A stretch of 64,000 nt of DNA from Chlamydiota bacterium (GCA_016866495.1 VGMG01000004.1:1-64000), one strand, 5' to 3'; positions 51,884 to 61,571 are shown, numbered from the stretch's first letter. Program-made: numbers and translations. The notes: generated by a model not told the origin, from the sequence alone.

Positions 51884-52678
51884 CTATGCTAACTTGTAAC
51901 CATTTTCTACTTTTTTTGCAGGCTCGATCAAAGCTCGACCTGCTACCGTACAAATAATAATTGTTGCAGATGTATCACCCGAAAATTCTCTGATCTCTAA
52001 AGGAGACAAATTAGTCAAAACCATCACTTGATGACCTAGCAAATCTTTTTGCACTAGCTCCTGACCAAAAAAACCTACAGCTTCCTTAATCCCATCTGAT
52101 CCTAAGTCAATTTGCATAAGCCGAGATTCGATTTGATCAGAGGAGATAGGGCAACTTGTGGATTTTATTGATTGTGGTCTTGAAACTATAGTCCCAATCC
52201 GAAGATCTAATTGGGTAAACTCATCCCACATAAGATCTCTTGTATTCGTAGAATGGATGGTAGATTCAGCCAACAACCCAATTTTTGAACCCAAAGGGAC
52301 TTTGGATGAGGGTCGCATAAAAACGGTTGTTGCTCTTTTTTCATCTGGATTTTCCAAATTTTTTTGCACGCCGGTAACAAGACAATCAGACATCATTTTT
52401 CCAATCTGCTTTCTTGGAAAATTGAATACACACATGAGAAGCTGATGTGTAATCTCCTCGACACTATGGTTTGAGCATAATTGGGCCGAACTTGTGTAGC
52501 GCTCTTTGCCGTGTAAACTATGATGTTCAGAGGAAAGGGCCGCCCCAAAATCAAGCTCTAGTTGGTAAGCCGGAATTCGGGCTTTAGAATTTGGTGCTAC
52601 AAAGGCCGCACGGCCTATGATAAGACCAATTCGATTGAACTGCTGTAATGTTACAAAATTGGAAAGAGCTGAAATCAT
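51884..52678 (-). CDS. Tandem tRNA-binding-domain (CsaA/MetRS-C-like) protein
   Basis: The protein has 264 residues holding two OB-fold tRNA-binding domains. The first (about residues 10-110; FNRIGLIIGRA, RIPAYQLELDFG, NFPRKQIGKMMSDCLVTG) is very like CsaA. The second (about 150-250; FTQLDLRIGTIVSRP, LMQIDLGSDG, GHQVMVLTNLSPLEI) is more like the MetRS C-terminal domain, with an insert of polar residues. A single chain with both copies mimics the CsaA homodimer. ATG 52678 has AAGGAAG six bases upstream; the frame is open to 52696. First gene of a three-gene operon with the HDO-like and 104-residue genes. Confidence 0.75.
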   Translation of the reverse strand: MISALSNFVTLQQFNRIGLIIGRAAFVAPNSKARIPAYQLELDFGAALSSEHHSLHGKERYTSSAQLCSNHSVEEITHQLLMCVFNFPRKQIGKMMSDCLVTGVQKNLENPDEKRATTVFMRPSSKVPLGSKIGLLAESTIHSTNTRDLMWDEFTQLDLRIGTIVSRPQSIKSTSCPISSDQIESRLMQIDLGSDGIKEAVGFFGQELVQKDLLGHQVMVLTNLSPLEIREFSGDTSATIIICTVAGRALIEPAKKVENGYKLA

Positions 52679-52882
52679 AGACGACTTCCTTATCAATAGA
52701 ACTAATTAACAAAGAAACCTATATCATACAAAAGCTAGATTTACAACATATATTTTAAGATTTTGTTAACGTAAATTGAAAATTTTTTTAAGTGTTTTTT
52801 CTAAGATTTTCTATTGTAATATGGGGGGGAGCTCATGTCAAAAATAAGGTAAATATTCCTAAAAGAAAAATTCTAATATCTG

Positions 52883-54739
52883 CTACAGGCAAAGGTTGTG
52901 AGGTGAATTACAAGAGGAATTCTTGCGAAAACCTCTGACAGCTACAAAAAGGATGCTCAGGTCAGCAGGTGTGATCCCTGGAAGTCGACCAATTTGTCCC
53001 AGATGGATAGGCTGTACTCTTTTTAGAGTTTCTCTCGCTTCGTTTCTTAATCCTTTCACTGTTGCAAAATCCATCCCATCCGGTATTGCTACTTTGTCGA
53101 GATCTTTGAGCTTGAGATTGTCCTCTTCTTGCCGTTTGATGTAGCCCGCATATTTCAGTTCGAGTTCGACTTGAAAACGGATCTCTTGATCAATTGCTGG
53201 AACAAGATTTGGATAGCTGTTTTGTACCCCTTCATAACACATATCGGGTCGTGCAACCATTTGTTGCAGAGTATAGCTTCTGTCTCCGACTTGCACATGT
53301 CTTTTAAGAGCTAAAATTGTAGAAGAGATCTGCTCTTTTTTTGCTTCAATAGCTGCCATCTCTTTTGGAGTAATCAAACCACCTAAAGAAAAACCATAAT
53401 GACTGAGTCTTAGATCGGCATTATCTTGTCTCAATAAAAGCCTCGCTGATGCGCGACTTGTAAACATTCTATAGGGCTCGGTAAGCTCCATAGAGACGAT
53501 ATCTTCAATCATTACACCTAAATAGGATTCTTGTGGACTTAGAGTAAAAGGGGGGCGGTTTTGCACTTTCAAGGCCGCATTGACTCCAGCGATAAATCCT
53601 TGTCCTGCTGCCTCCTCATAGCCTGTTGTACCATTAATCTGCCCGGCAAGAAAAAGCCCCTCAATGAGTTTTGTTTCCAAAGAAAGTTTTAGCTGGCCGC
53701 TTCTGATATAATCGTATTCAATCGCATAGGCGGGTCTTAAGATTTCTGCTTTTTCTAATCCGGCAATAGAGCGAATTAAAGGAACTTGCACGTCAAATGG
53801 AAGAGAAGTCGAGATTCCATTCAGATACAGCTCTTGTGTGGTGAGACCCTCGGGCTCAATAAAAATTTGATGACGCTCTTTGTCGCTGAAGCGCACAATT
53901 TTGTCTTCTATGGAAGGGCAATAGCGAGGTCCAACCATTTTTTTTGAGTAACCGGCCGATTTAGAGAGGTTTTCCTCAACAATTCTTTGGCTCTCTAAAG
54001 AGGTATAGGTGATGTAGCAGGGAACTTGGGGGAGGCGTTGAAACTCTTTTCTGTACGAGAAACGGACATCCTCTTCACCATCTTGTCTTTCGCATTTTGA
54101 AAAATCGACCGACCTTTTGTGAATTCTACAGGGGGTGCCAGTTTTTAGACGACCGAGCTTGAAACCTAGATTCGATAAGCTGTTAGAAAGACCGATAGAG
54201 GGAGGGTCTCCCGCTCTACCCCCCGAAAACTGGGTAGAACCGATGTGTATTTTTCCTTGCATGAAGGTTCCAGAGGAGAGAATCACGGTAGATGAGCGAA
54301 AAGCAATACCCTCTTTTGTTGTAATCCCCACAACTCGGCCGCTTTCAACTAAAAGATCCTCGATTGTCCCTTGCATCAAAAAGAGATTCGGAATGGCTTC
54401 CAAGGTTTCTTTCATTTTCTGGGCGTAAAGATGCTTGTCTGCTTGAGCTCTAGGAGACCAAACAGCTGGTCCTTTGGATCGATTTAACATCCTAAACTGT
54501 ATAGCAGTCTGGTCGATGATTTGCCCCATGATGCCACCCATTGCATCGATTTCGCGTACAATCTGCCCTTTACCGGTCCCTCCAACCGCAGGATTGCAGC
54601 TCATCTTGGCAATAGTGTCCAAGTTCATGGTAACTAAAAGTGTCCTCGCCCCCATCTTAGCAGCCGCGTGCGCAGCTTCACAGCCGGCATGGCCGGCTCC
54701 GACGACGAGTACATCGTAGAATGTCTCGTAGGTCCACAT
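52883..54739 (-). CDS. mnmG: tRNA uridine-5-carboxymethylaminomethyl modification enzyme MnmG (GidA)
   Basis: The 618-residue FAD-dependent enzyme acts with MnmE to modify U34 of tRNAs. It begins with the Rossmann motif [12 protein letters not shown], followed by [24 protein letters not shown], a MnmG signature, and later [21 protein letters not shown]. The C-terminal helical region ([19 protein letters not shown], then [14 protein letters not shown]) is complete. The upstream mini-gene ends nine bases before its start. Confidence 0.97.
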   Translation of the reverse strand: MWTYETFYDVLVVGAGHAGCEAAHAAAKMGARTLLVTMNLDTIAKMSCNPAVGGTGKGQIVREIDAMGGIMGQIIDQTAIQFRMLNRSKGPAVWSPRAQADKHLYAQKMKETLEAIPNLFLMQGTIEDLLVESGRVVGITTKEGIAFRSSTVILSSGTFMQGKIHIGSTQFSGGRAGDPPSIGLSNSLSNLGFKLGRLKTGTPCRIHKRSVDFSKCERQDGEEDVRFSYRKEFQRLPQVPCYITYTSLESQRIVEENLSKSAGYSKKMVGPRYCPSIEDKIVRFSDKERHQIFIEPEGLTTQELYLNGISTSLPFDVQVPLIRSIAGLEKAEILRPAYAIEYDYIRSGQLKLSLETKLIEGLFLAGQINGTTGYEEAAGQGFIAGVNAALKVQNRPPFTLSPQESYLGVMIEDIVSMELTEPYRMFTSRASARLLLRQDNADLRLSHYGFSLGGLITPKEMAAIEAKKEQISSTILALKRHVQVGDRSYTLQQMVARPDMCYEGVQNSYPNLVPAIDQEIRFQVELELKYAGYIKRQEEDNLKLKDLDKVAIPDGMDFATVKGLRNEARETLKRVQPIHLGQIGRLPGITPADLSILFVAVRGFRKNSSCNSPHNLCL

Positions 54740-54748
54740 AAAATAGAA

Positions 54749-54841
54749 CTATGGGCTGTTCTTGTGTCTGTTGAGTTTACGCAATTTCTTCAACTTGTGG
54801 CGATTCATCTTCGCTTTGCGCTTCTTTTTAACAGAGGCCAT
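54749..54841 (-). CDS. Mini-protein with AURKAIP1/COX24 (mS38-like) domain
   Basis: A 30-residue, very basic protein: MASVKKKRKAKMNRHKLK at the start, then KLRKLNRHKNSP. The K-K-R-K-x-K-M-x-x-H-K pattern is that of the COX24/AURKAIP1 C-terminal domain, the mitochondrial small-subunit protein mS38, known also as short ORFs in bacteria. TTGGAGT lies seven bases before the ATG. It sits directly upstream of mnmG on the same strand. Probably a small ribosomal-subunit protein. Confidence 0.8.
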   Translation of the reverse strand: MASVKKKRKAKMNRHKLKKLRKLNRHKNSP

Positions 54842-55242
54842 TTTGACTCCAATTTGATTCAAGAAGCATACTCCCTTTAGGTTTTACCGTAAAGGGGGAA
54901 GCGAGGGTTTTTCTAGAAAGGGCTAAGAATTTTTTTATCGTTAGCAAGCTCTTGAGTTTAACTAGCTCCTGTAGAGTCTCTTAACCAGTTTTCAAAAAAA
55001 TTTAATATCAAAACCTCTTTTTTAGTCATGTTTTTTCCCCTAAGAAAAAGGGGCAGCTAGTAGAGAAGAAAATTTTTGACTAGTAGGTCAACTGAGCACT
55101 TCTATTCCAAGATCCCTTTTAAATTTTTTCAAAAGTCTTATAAAACAAAAATCAGAAAACTTTTTCCAAAGGATCTTTGGATCTAGTTGAAAAAACATCC
55201 AGTTGGATTTTTAAAAAGGCCCAATCTTTTTTTCTTTAAGAC
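54842..55242. other. Intergenic region between dnaB and the mS38-like gene
   Basis: Four hundred AT-rich bases with no recognisable gene. A CCCC-TAAGAAAAA-GGGG hairpin lies near 55036-55052, preceded by a T run, and could terminate dnaB transcription on the minus strand. The octamer ACTAGTAG or CTAGTAG occurs twice about 25 bases apart (near 55057 and 55079). Confidence 0.4.
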
Positions 55243-56727
55243 CTATTTTGGCTGAAAAGCTGAGAAAGCAGAAGGATTTAGCTGTTGAGCCAAGGGAGTC
55301 TCTTGTGGCAAAGCTACAAAGTTTTGAAAAAGGGCTAAAGACTTTTTATAAACAAGCTGCACATCACCTACTTTGCCGTGGCGATTTTTTGCTACAATAA
55401 GCTCGGCTGTACCGGGTTTATCCTGCGGGTTATAGTACTCGCGTCGGAATAAAAACATTACTATGTCTGCATCTTGCTCAATTGATCCCGATTCTCTAAG
55501 GTCAGAGAGCATCGGGCGGTGCCCTTGACGCTCTTCAACTTTACGAGACAGTTGGGATAAGCAAATCACGGGGATATTAAGTTCTCTGGCCAGGTTTTTT
55601 AACATTCTGGAGATCTCAGAAATTTCGTTTTGACGATTGTCAGAATTGTAATTGGCTTTAGGTCCGCTTAAAAGCTGTAAATAATCGATCACTAAAAGTT
55701 TGATGTTAAACATCTCTTTCATGCGTCGGGCTCTGGAGCGTAAATCGGAGATCTTTAAGCCAGGCTGGTCATCGATGATCATCGTATGTTTTTGCATCTC
55801 ATTAACGGCTGCAACAACTTTTTGATATTCGCTACCCGTCAAAGAGCCGTTTTTAATTTTTTCTGATTCTACTTCACTTTCCGAGCAAATCAATCTGTGG
55901 AGAAGTTCTTCTGCGTTCATTTCCAGTGAGAAGATTCCGACGGGCTCTTTAGTGCGAAATGCAACGTTTTGAGCAATATTTAATGCAAGAGCCGTTTTTC
56001 CCATAGACGGACGTGCCGCCAAAATTAACAGCTGGGATGGGCAAAGGCCATTGATCATTTTATCTACATCTAAAAAATGGCTAGCAATACCTGTAAAGTG
56101 GGCTTGATTTGGCCCTTTAGTCAGAAATTCCTCTTGACGATCTTGTAGCTCCTTTAAAAAAGGCAGCTTTGTTGAAGCGCGCACACCGGACAAAATATCA
56201 CGAAGTAAAAAGCCCTCTTTGGCCGATTTTTCTTGTGAAATTGTGTAAAGTTTAGATTGGCACTCATCAAGAAACGAGAGAACATCGGAGGGTTCTTGCT
56301 GTGCTTTTTTTTCCATTTCATTAGCAGTAGATATCATGCGCCTTAAGAGCGCTTTATCCTTAACGACATTGACATATTCCTCAATGTATGCCGATGTTCC
56401 CGCATAGTGTGCGATTTCGGTTAAAGCAACAATCCCGCCAACCTCTTTGAGCTCTTCTCTTCTTTTGAGTTCTTCATTTACAAGATGTACGTCCGCGGGG
56501 CGATCATTGCGATAAGCCTCTTGAAGGACATGAAAAATGAGTTGGTGTTCTTTGAAATAAAAATCTTCCGGCTGTAGAGTGTCAGCTGCAACATTTAAAG
56601 CATTTACAGACGAAAACATCATCCCCAAAACAAGCTTTTCTGCCTCTTTAGATTGAGGGGGAACTCTTATTTTGCTCTTAGAAAGGTCTTTACCTTTTTT
56701 TTCCAAGGGTTTTTCTTTAACGGTCAT
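55243..56727 (-). CDS. dnaB: Replicative DNA helicase DnaB
   Basis: The 494-residue hexameric helicase has an N-terminal primase-interaction domain (PPQSKEAEKLVLGMMFSS). Its RecA-type core has Walker A AARPSMGKTALAL, then GIFSLEMNAEELLHR, LLVIDYLQLLSG, and SQLSRKVEERQGHRPMLSDLRESGSIEQ. No intein. ATG 56727 has AGG seven bases upstream; in-frame ATGs at 56733 and 56775 are less well placed. In Chlamydia dnaB also neighbours mnmG. Confidence 0.96.
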   Translation of the reverse strand: MTVKEKPLEKKGKDLSKSKIRVPPQSKEAEKLVLGMMFSSVNALNVAADTLQPEDFYFKEHQLIFHVLQEAYRNDRPADVHLVNEELKRREELKEVGGIVALTEIAHYAGTSAYIEEYVNVVKDKALLRRMISTANEMEKKAQQEPSDVLSFLDECQSKLYTISQEKSAKEGFLLRDILSGVRASTKLPFLKELQDRQEEFLTKGPNQAHFTGIASHFLDVDKMINGLCPSQLLILAARPSMGKTALALNIAQNVAFRTKEPVGIFSLEMNAEELLHRLICSESEVESEKIKNGSLTGSEYQKVVAAVNEMQKHTMIIDDQPGLKISDLRSRARRMKEMFNIKLLVIDYLQLLSGPKANYNSDNRQNEISEISRMLKNLARELNIPVICLSQLSRKVEERQGHRPMLSDLRESGSIEQDADIVMFLFRREYYNPQDKPGTAELIVAKNRHGKVGDVQLVYKKSLALFQNFVALPQETPLAQQLNPSAFSAFQPK

Positions 56728-56883
56728 TTCCATACCTAAAATCAGAATATAGGGGATCTTGGAAAATTTTCCCATGAAAAATAATCCCTATTTAAAAAGA
56801 GCTTTAAAAGTTGCTTTTAAAGCTGTTTTATAAATAAATCTTGCTTAAATGTTAAAAAAATATAAAGATTTTAATGAAAAAAA

Positions 56884-57810
56884 ATGGATCAGGGTATGGT
56901 TTCAGGGCAGTTTTTGACACCCTCATTGAATGAAGCTATAACAGAGCGACCTATTTTTTCTAGTGCTGTTTCTGTAATAGGTGGGATCACAATAGCCTCC
57001 TATCTCTATCGATCCTATCATAATCGAGACGGAATCGAATTTTCGATTAAGAGAGTAAGGGATAAAGTGGATGAGAAACTCTTTAATACCTGGGAAAAGG
57101 TCTTAGATACCTGTTTTGTTTCACCCCTAAAGAGATTTCTTTCGCTTAGTAAAGAGAGTCAGTTTTGTAGGGATGACTCGATTACCCTTGAAAGAGAAAC
57201 TTACGCTGCATTTGCAAAAAAAGGGGTTTGTTTAAATGAGATTTTAGCAAAGGCAAGAGAAGTTTTTGGTTTAAAACAGGAGGTGAAAATTTCTCTTGAA
57301 AATACCCACTCTGCTGCAACAAGTTCTGGTGTGTGCCCTAAGAAAATCACTTTAAATTTGCGCTTCATTGAAAATAAAGAGGACGCTTTATTTTTTTTAG
57401 GTCATGAACTGGGACATTCGATCGAAGAGGATATTTTAAAATCGCACATAACTTCGTTTTTGTTACACACAGTTTCCTTATATAAAATAGTTCAAGTTTT
57501 AGCTCTTTCAGAAATGGAAAAGAGTGCAATTCTTCCTCAAATGTTGAAACATCTTTCCCCGTTGGTGCTTTTTTTTTATCTGAGAGATGTACAAGTGAGA
57601 CATGTAGAATTTCGAGCGGATCGGTATGGTCTTTTTTTATTACAGGCTTGTCAAAAACTTAAAGATTTTTTGAGAGGTCATGAGATGAAAATCACACCAA
57701 AAGAGGCTCTTGATTTGGCCCTGAGTTGGCCAACTCCCCCAGGGCTCAGGGAATCGATGCATTTTCGTCATGAAGAGGGGACCATAATGTGTGAGAGTGG
57801 GATACCCTAG
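56884..57810 (+). CDS. M48-like zinc metallopeptidase
   Basis: The protein has 308 residues. The zinc motif HELGH (about residues 177-181, in FLGHELGHSIEED) and a downstream EFRADRYG, giving the third ligand Glu and its Asp/Arg neighbours, match the M48 (HtpX/Ste24) family. One hydrophobic segment occurs near residues 19-38 and others around 200-240, so it may be membrane-bound. Homology beyond the motifs is not evident. The ATG follows an A run without a Shine-Dalgarno. Confidence 0.72.
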   Translation: MDQGMVSGQFLTPSLNEAITERPIFSSAVSVIGGITIASYLYRSYHNRDGIEFSIKRVRDKVDEKLFNTWEKVLDTCFVSPLKRFLSLSKESQFCRDDSITLERETYAAFAKKGVCLNEILAKAREVFGLKQEVKISLENTHSAATSSGVCPKKITLNLRFIENKEDALFFLGHELGHSIEEDILKSHITSFLLHTVSLYKIVQVLALSEMEKSAILPQMLKHLSPLVLFFYLRDVQVRHVEFRADRYGLFLLQACQKLKDFLRGHEMKITPKEALDLALSWPTPPGLRESMHFRHEEGTIMCESGIP

Positions 57811-57932
57811 GGCTTAGAATTCTTTTAAAAAAGGACTTTGACAAAAAGTTTCGAGATTTTGATATCTAAAATAAATTACATTTGGTACACTTTTTCCAAC
57901 AATTTCTAAAACTGGCTTACCAAAGGAAAAGT

Positions 57933-58538
57933 ATGATTTCAGGTGGAGTGCAGCCGGGAAAATGGCTGTTAACTAAATCATGGAATATTGAACCTACCCT
58001 TAGCGCTTTAGAAGCGCTTTTGTCACCTTCAAAAGAGTGGCCTTATGTAAGACTATGTGAATCGCAGGAAAATTTTTGGCTCGAGCCTATCCATGTGGAT
58101 CAGCTTAACACAGAGGAGGGGCAAAGCCGCTGCTTTCGTGAAAGTTTTTCTAGTGTCGACCTCATCTACTATCTTGTTACAAAACACCTTAAAACCCATT
58201 GTCCCGAGGTTATGGCGCTCTCCTTAGTGGGATTGTTGGAACCACAAATGCGTTTGAAAAAAATGGTTGTAAACCAACCCTTGCAAAGGAGCGTCTCGTT
58301 GGAGATTGGAAGATTGACTATCAAGGCGAATGTTCATCCGACTCGAGAGAAAATGCCCACATACCCTCAGGTAAAAAGAGTCGGCAATCTGATTATTACG
58401 GAATGGAAAGGCAAAAAAAAATTACCCGTTTCGGACGGTCCATTTGTTATTGGTCATTTACCCGATGGCACACCTCTAAGAGCCGGTGGGGCAAAAAGTG
58501 CGTTTAGGATTTTTGAGAAAAAGCGTCGGGAAATATAA
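57933..58538 (+). CDS. Hypothetical protein
   Basis: The 201-residue protein appears soluble, with an N-terminal half rich in Leu/Trp and a C-terminal half of beta-type segments (SLEIGRLTIKANV, RVGNLIITEWKGKKKL, FVIGHLPDGTPLR). No known domain recognised. ATG 57933 has AAGGAAAA just upstream; the frame is open to 57882. Confidence 0.6.
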   Translation: MISGGVQPGKWLLTKSWNIEPTLSALEALLSPSKEWPYVRLCESQENFWLEPIHVDQLNTEEGQSRCFRESFSSVDLIYYLVTKHLKTHCPEVMALSLVGLLEPQMRLKKMVVNQPLQRSVSLEIGRLTIKANVHPTREKMPTYPQVKRVGNLIITEWKGKKKLPVSDGPFVIGHLPDGTPLRAGGAKSAFRIFEKKRREI

Positions 58539-58691
58539 AAAATTCTTACTCTATCTAAAAATAGAAAATTTATGAGCCCTTGAAAATCAATAGAAGCTAA
58601 ATTTTAAAAAAAGGTAGAATGGGAGATCTCTTTTTTAATCAAAAACTTTTGAATTCTCATTAAAAAGAGCTACCTAGAAGAGGTTTAATTC

Positions 58692-60029
58692 ATGTCTAAG
58701 TCATCAAAAGGGATTTTAGTAGGATCAATTTCCGGTTTTCCGGAGTTTCTTCCTAAAGATCAGATAGCTTTTAATAAATGTCTTGAGCTTATCCGTAACC
58801 AGTTTGAGTCATTTGGATTTAGTCCTATTGATACACCTGCTGTCGAGAAGGCCTCCACGCTACTTTCAAAAGGAAACGACAGTGAAATCTATGGCCTTTG
58901 CCGGCTTGCTGCTGAAGAGGAAAGTAAAAAAGATCTAGGCTTAAGATTCGACCTTACAGTACCTTTGGCCAGATATGTTGCTGAGCATTATGGTCAGCTG
59001 AATTTTCCCTATAAGCGTTATCATATAGCCCCTGTTTGGAGAGGGGAGAGGGCGCAAGCGGGCCGCTACCGGCAGTTTACCCAATGTGATATAGACATCA
59101 TTGGGGAAAATGAGCTCTCTTTGGCTTATGATGCCGAGCTTTTAGGTGTAATTTACAAGATTTTTCACTCTTTGGGTCTTCCAAACTATCTTATCAAAAT
59201 CAATAATCGAAAAATTTTGATGGGATTAATGGAAGAGTTTGGTGTCCCTAAAGAATTACTTGAGGGGACAATCAGACAAATCGATAAAAAAGAGAAGATC
59301 GATAGCTTTATGATGGAGTCAGGTTTATGCGAGATCGGTTTGGATCAGCCCACAATAGGAAGAATCCTTAAATTTTTGGACAAAAAGGGCTCAAACCAGC
59401 AAATTTTGGACTACCTTTCAGGTTTCAGTCAAAGCCCGACGCTTAGTGAGGGGTTGAGAGAGCTAAAAGAAGTCTTAGATTTGGCAAAAGCTTTTCATGT
59501 TCCCGACTCTCTCATTGAAATAGACCCCACTCTTGCGCGTGGGTTGAATTACTACACCGGTACAATATATGAGACAAAATGGCTAGACTGTTTAGAGATC
59601 GGTACAATTTGTGCAGGGGGTCGTTATCAGAATTTGGCAGCTACATTTACTAGAAAAGTCCTTCCTGGTGTCGGAATTTCTATTGGTGTTTCCCGCCTGA
59701 TCCCCAAAATGATCGAGAGAGGGTTAATAGAGTCTTGTTGTGAAACCTATGCAAAAGTTTTAGTGACTGCCCAAAACAGAAAGTATTTAACACATTACAT
59801 AGCACTAGCAGAAAAAATTCGCTCTCATGGTTTTGGTGCAGAGGTCTATTTGCAAGACAAACCCCTTCCTAATCAGATCAAATATGCAGATAGAAAAGGG
59901 TTTGAGGTTGTTGTGATTGCTAATGAAGAGGAGATCGACAAAGGGATGCTTAATTTTAGAATTCTCAAAGAGCAAAGACAACAAAGCGGTAAATTAGAAG
60001 ATTTAATAGAATTGTTAGAAGCGCTCTGA
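58692..60029 (+). CDS. hisS: Histidyl-tRNA synthetase, eukaryote/archaeal-like type
   Basis: This 445-residue class II synthetase charges tRNA-His. Motif 2 and HisRS boxes read LRFDLTVPLARYVA, RYHIAPVWRGERAQAGRYRQFTQCD and LARGLNYYTGTIYE. A C-terminal anticodon-binding domain follows (AKVLVTAQNR, DKPLPNQIKYADRKGFEVVVI). The FDLTVPLARYVA and QCDIDIIG forms are those of eukaryotic/archaeal-type HisRS; canonical bacterial (and Chlamydia) HisRS have RPEGTA and a different box. The neighbours are unrelated genes, so it may have been acquired or be a second synthetase. Confidence 0.92.
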   Translation: MSKSSKGILVGSISGFPEFLPKDQIAFNKCLELIRNQFESFGFSPIDTPAVEKASTLLSKGNDSEIYGLCRLAAEEESKKDLGLRFDLTVPLARYVAEHYGQLNFPYKRYHIAPVWRGERAQAGRYRQFTQCDIDIIGENELSLAYDAELLGVIYKIFHSLGLPNYLIKINNRKILMGLMEEFGVPKELLEGTIRQIDKKEKIDSFMMESGLCEIGLDQPTIGRILKFLDKKGSNQQILDYLSGFSQSPTLSEGLRELKEVLDLAKAFHVPDSLIEIDPTLARGLNYYTGTIYETKWLDCLEIGTICAGGRYQNLAATFTRKVLPGVGISIGVSRLIPKMIERGLIESCCETYAKVLVTAQNRKYLTHYIALAEKIRSHGFGAEVYLQDKPLPNQIKYADRKGFEVVVIANEEEIDKGMLNFRILKEQRQQSGKLEDLIELLEAL

Positions 60030-60073
60030 AAGAAAAAACCCCCGACCTCAGCCTAGACGTAATTCGAAAATTT

Positions 60074-60935
60074 TCATGATGAAATAAAACCAATTTTTTC
60101 ATACAAATTTTTGTTTTCAAGCACGTATTTTGGAAAACTTTCATCAATATCTACCCATTTAAAATCTTGAGCCTCCTCAAAGAGAGACTTTGCCGCCTCT
60201 TGAGGATCTAAAGAAAGTGCATGATCAAACATTATTTCACTAAAAAGCGCCAATCTTTTGTTTGATTTTTTCTCCGCCACCTAAAAAGCTGAAATGCCAG
60301 CCCTCATAAAGTTTGGTAAACTCTCCACGACGTACTCTTAATTCATCACAAGAATTAGAAATTAGATGCTTTTTTTGGCAAATCACCGACCCGACCCGAC
60401 TTTCTTTGTATTTGTAATTCATGTGAAACCAGAATAGGTCCTGCTCAACAGATTTTATGGTTTATTTGGTATTTGTGGGTATTCTAAGTATGTGGCGAAA
60501 AACATTCTCATGAATGATTTCATCCGCATCAGAAATGATGACGAAGTCTGTAAGTTTCGCAATTTTCAAACCTTCAACTATTTGGTTTCTTTGGAATCTT
60601 TCTCTACACCAAAATGAACTAGCACTTTTGTCGTGATCAGTCGGAAATTTATCGATAACAATGTGGATAATTTTATCATGAAAATTCTTAAATCGATCTT
60701 TGTTCAGTTCGTAATAAAGTGGTTTGGGATCGCCTCGGAAAGTCTCTCTTGCCTCTACTAAAATAAAATAATCCACAAAAGGGGCATGTTGATGGAGGCA
60801 GAGCTCTAAAAGTTCCAATTCGTTAAAAAAGGTAAAACCGTCGTAAATTTTGGAGTCTAAACTTAGAAAAAAGGAGGCAAAAAAAATGCTTGGTAAAAGG
60901 GTTACAAAGAATTTAGCGGTTAAGAAAAGGGACAT
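60074..60935 (-). pseudogene. Broken GT17-family N-acetylglucosaminyltransferase-like gene
   Basis: Three pieces join into one GT17-like protein of about 285 residues. Piece 1 (60462-60935) has a hydrophobic leader then KIYDGFTFFNELELLELCLH, VEARETFRGDPKPLYY, WCRERFQRNQI and IISDADEII. An in-frame TAA (60462-60464) stops it. The same frame continues into piece 2 through DLFWFHMNYKYKES to GWHFSFLGGGEKIKQKIGAF. Then a one-base shift in a T5 run (about 60240) leads into piece 3 (SEIMFDHALSLDP, to FPKYVLENKNLYEKIG). Removing one T restores the frame. GT17 enzymes transfer GlcNAc to glycans. One stop plus one shift suggest recent inactivation. Confidence 0.82.
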
Positions 60936-60962
60936 AATTTTCCATCGTTCGAATTATTCTTT

Positions 60963-61571
60963 TTAGTTGGAGAAGGAATCGGTAATCAAAAACTCTTGCA
61001 TCGGGATGAATCCGGGTTTCGGAAGTGGCGGTTTCACACCTTTACCAATAGGTAAAAGCATCACCACGACATGATCATCGGGAAGACGAATTAGCCTACG
61101 CACTTCAGCCTCATCAAACCCGATCATAGGACAAGAATCATAACCCAGCGATTTAGCTGCTAACATCATTGTCATCGCCGTAAGCGCTCCTGAGCGGATC
61201 GCCTCATCTCTTTCTATATAGGGACGAGCTTTATGAAAGCCAGGAATGGACTTGAGAATGAAATCTTGTACATCTTGCGGGGCGTTCTGCCAACAACGGT
61301 GTGGATTTTTTGTCCAAGCTTTTATATCAGCTGTAATTACAAATAACACTGAAGCACTGAGAATTTGGGGCTGATCATAAGCGGCTTTTGAAATAGCCTC
61401 TTTGATTTTTTGATCTCTCACATCCACAAGGCGGGTATGCTGCAAATTATATGATGAGGGAGCTTGACGCGCAGCCATGATAAGTTTTTGATAGACCTCG
61501 TCAGGCATAGAGTGTGTAGGATCAAAAAGCTTAATGGATCTGCGCTCGTAAATAGTTTCTAATGTATCCAT
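60963..61571 (-). CDS. Nitroreductase family oxidoreductase
   Basis: The 202-residue FMN-dependent nitroreductase-fold protein has an N-terminal ERRSIKLFDP, then ARQAPSSYNLQHTRLV (FMN phosphate contacts), and GALTAMTMMLAAKSLGYDSCPMIGFD, the typical helix plus second FMN contact. It probably uses NAD(P)H on quinones or nitroaromatics. ATG 61571 is preferred over GTG 61577 two codons upstream. Confidence 0.88.
   Translation of the reverse strand: MDTLETIYERRSIKLFDPTHSMPDEVYQKLIMAARQAPSSYNLQHTRLVDVRDQKIKEAISKAAYDQPQILSASVLFVITADIKAWTKNPHRCWQNAPQDVQDFILKSIPGFHKARPYIERDEAIRSGALTAMTMMLAAKSLGYDSCPMIGFDEAEVRRLIRLPDDHVVVMLLPIGKGVKPPLPKPGFIPMQEFLITDSFSN

Noticed and set aside
54668-54880. Plus-strand 70-residue ORF spanning the mnmG start and the mini-gene
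   Set aside because: It is antisense to two better-supported genes and has no recognisable product.
55057-55086. CTAGTAG/ACTAGTAG repeat as an attachment site
   Set aside because: Only seven to eight bases, with no integrase or mobile gene nearby.
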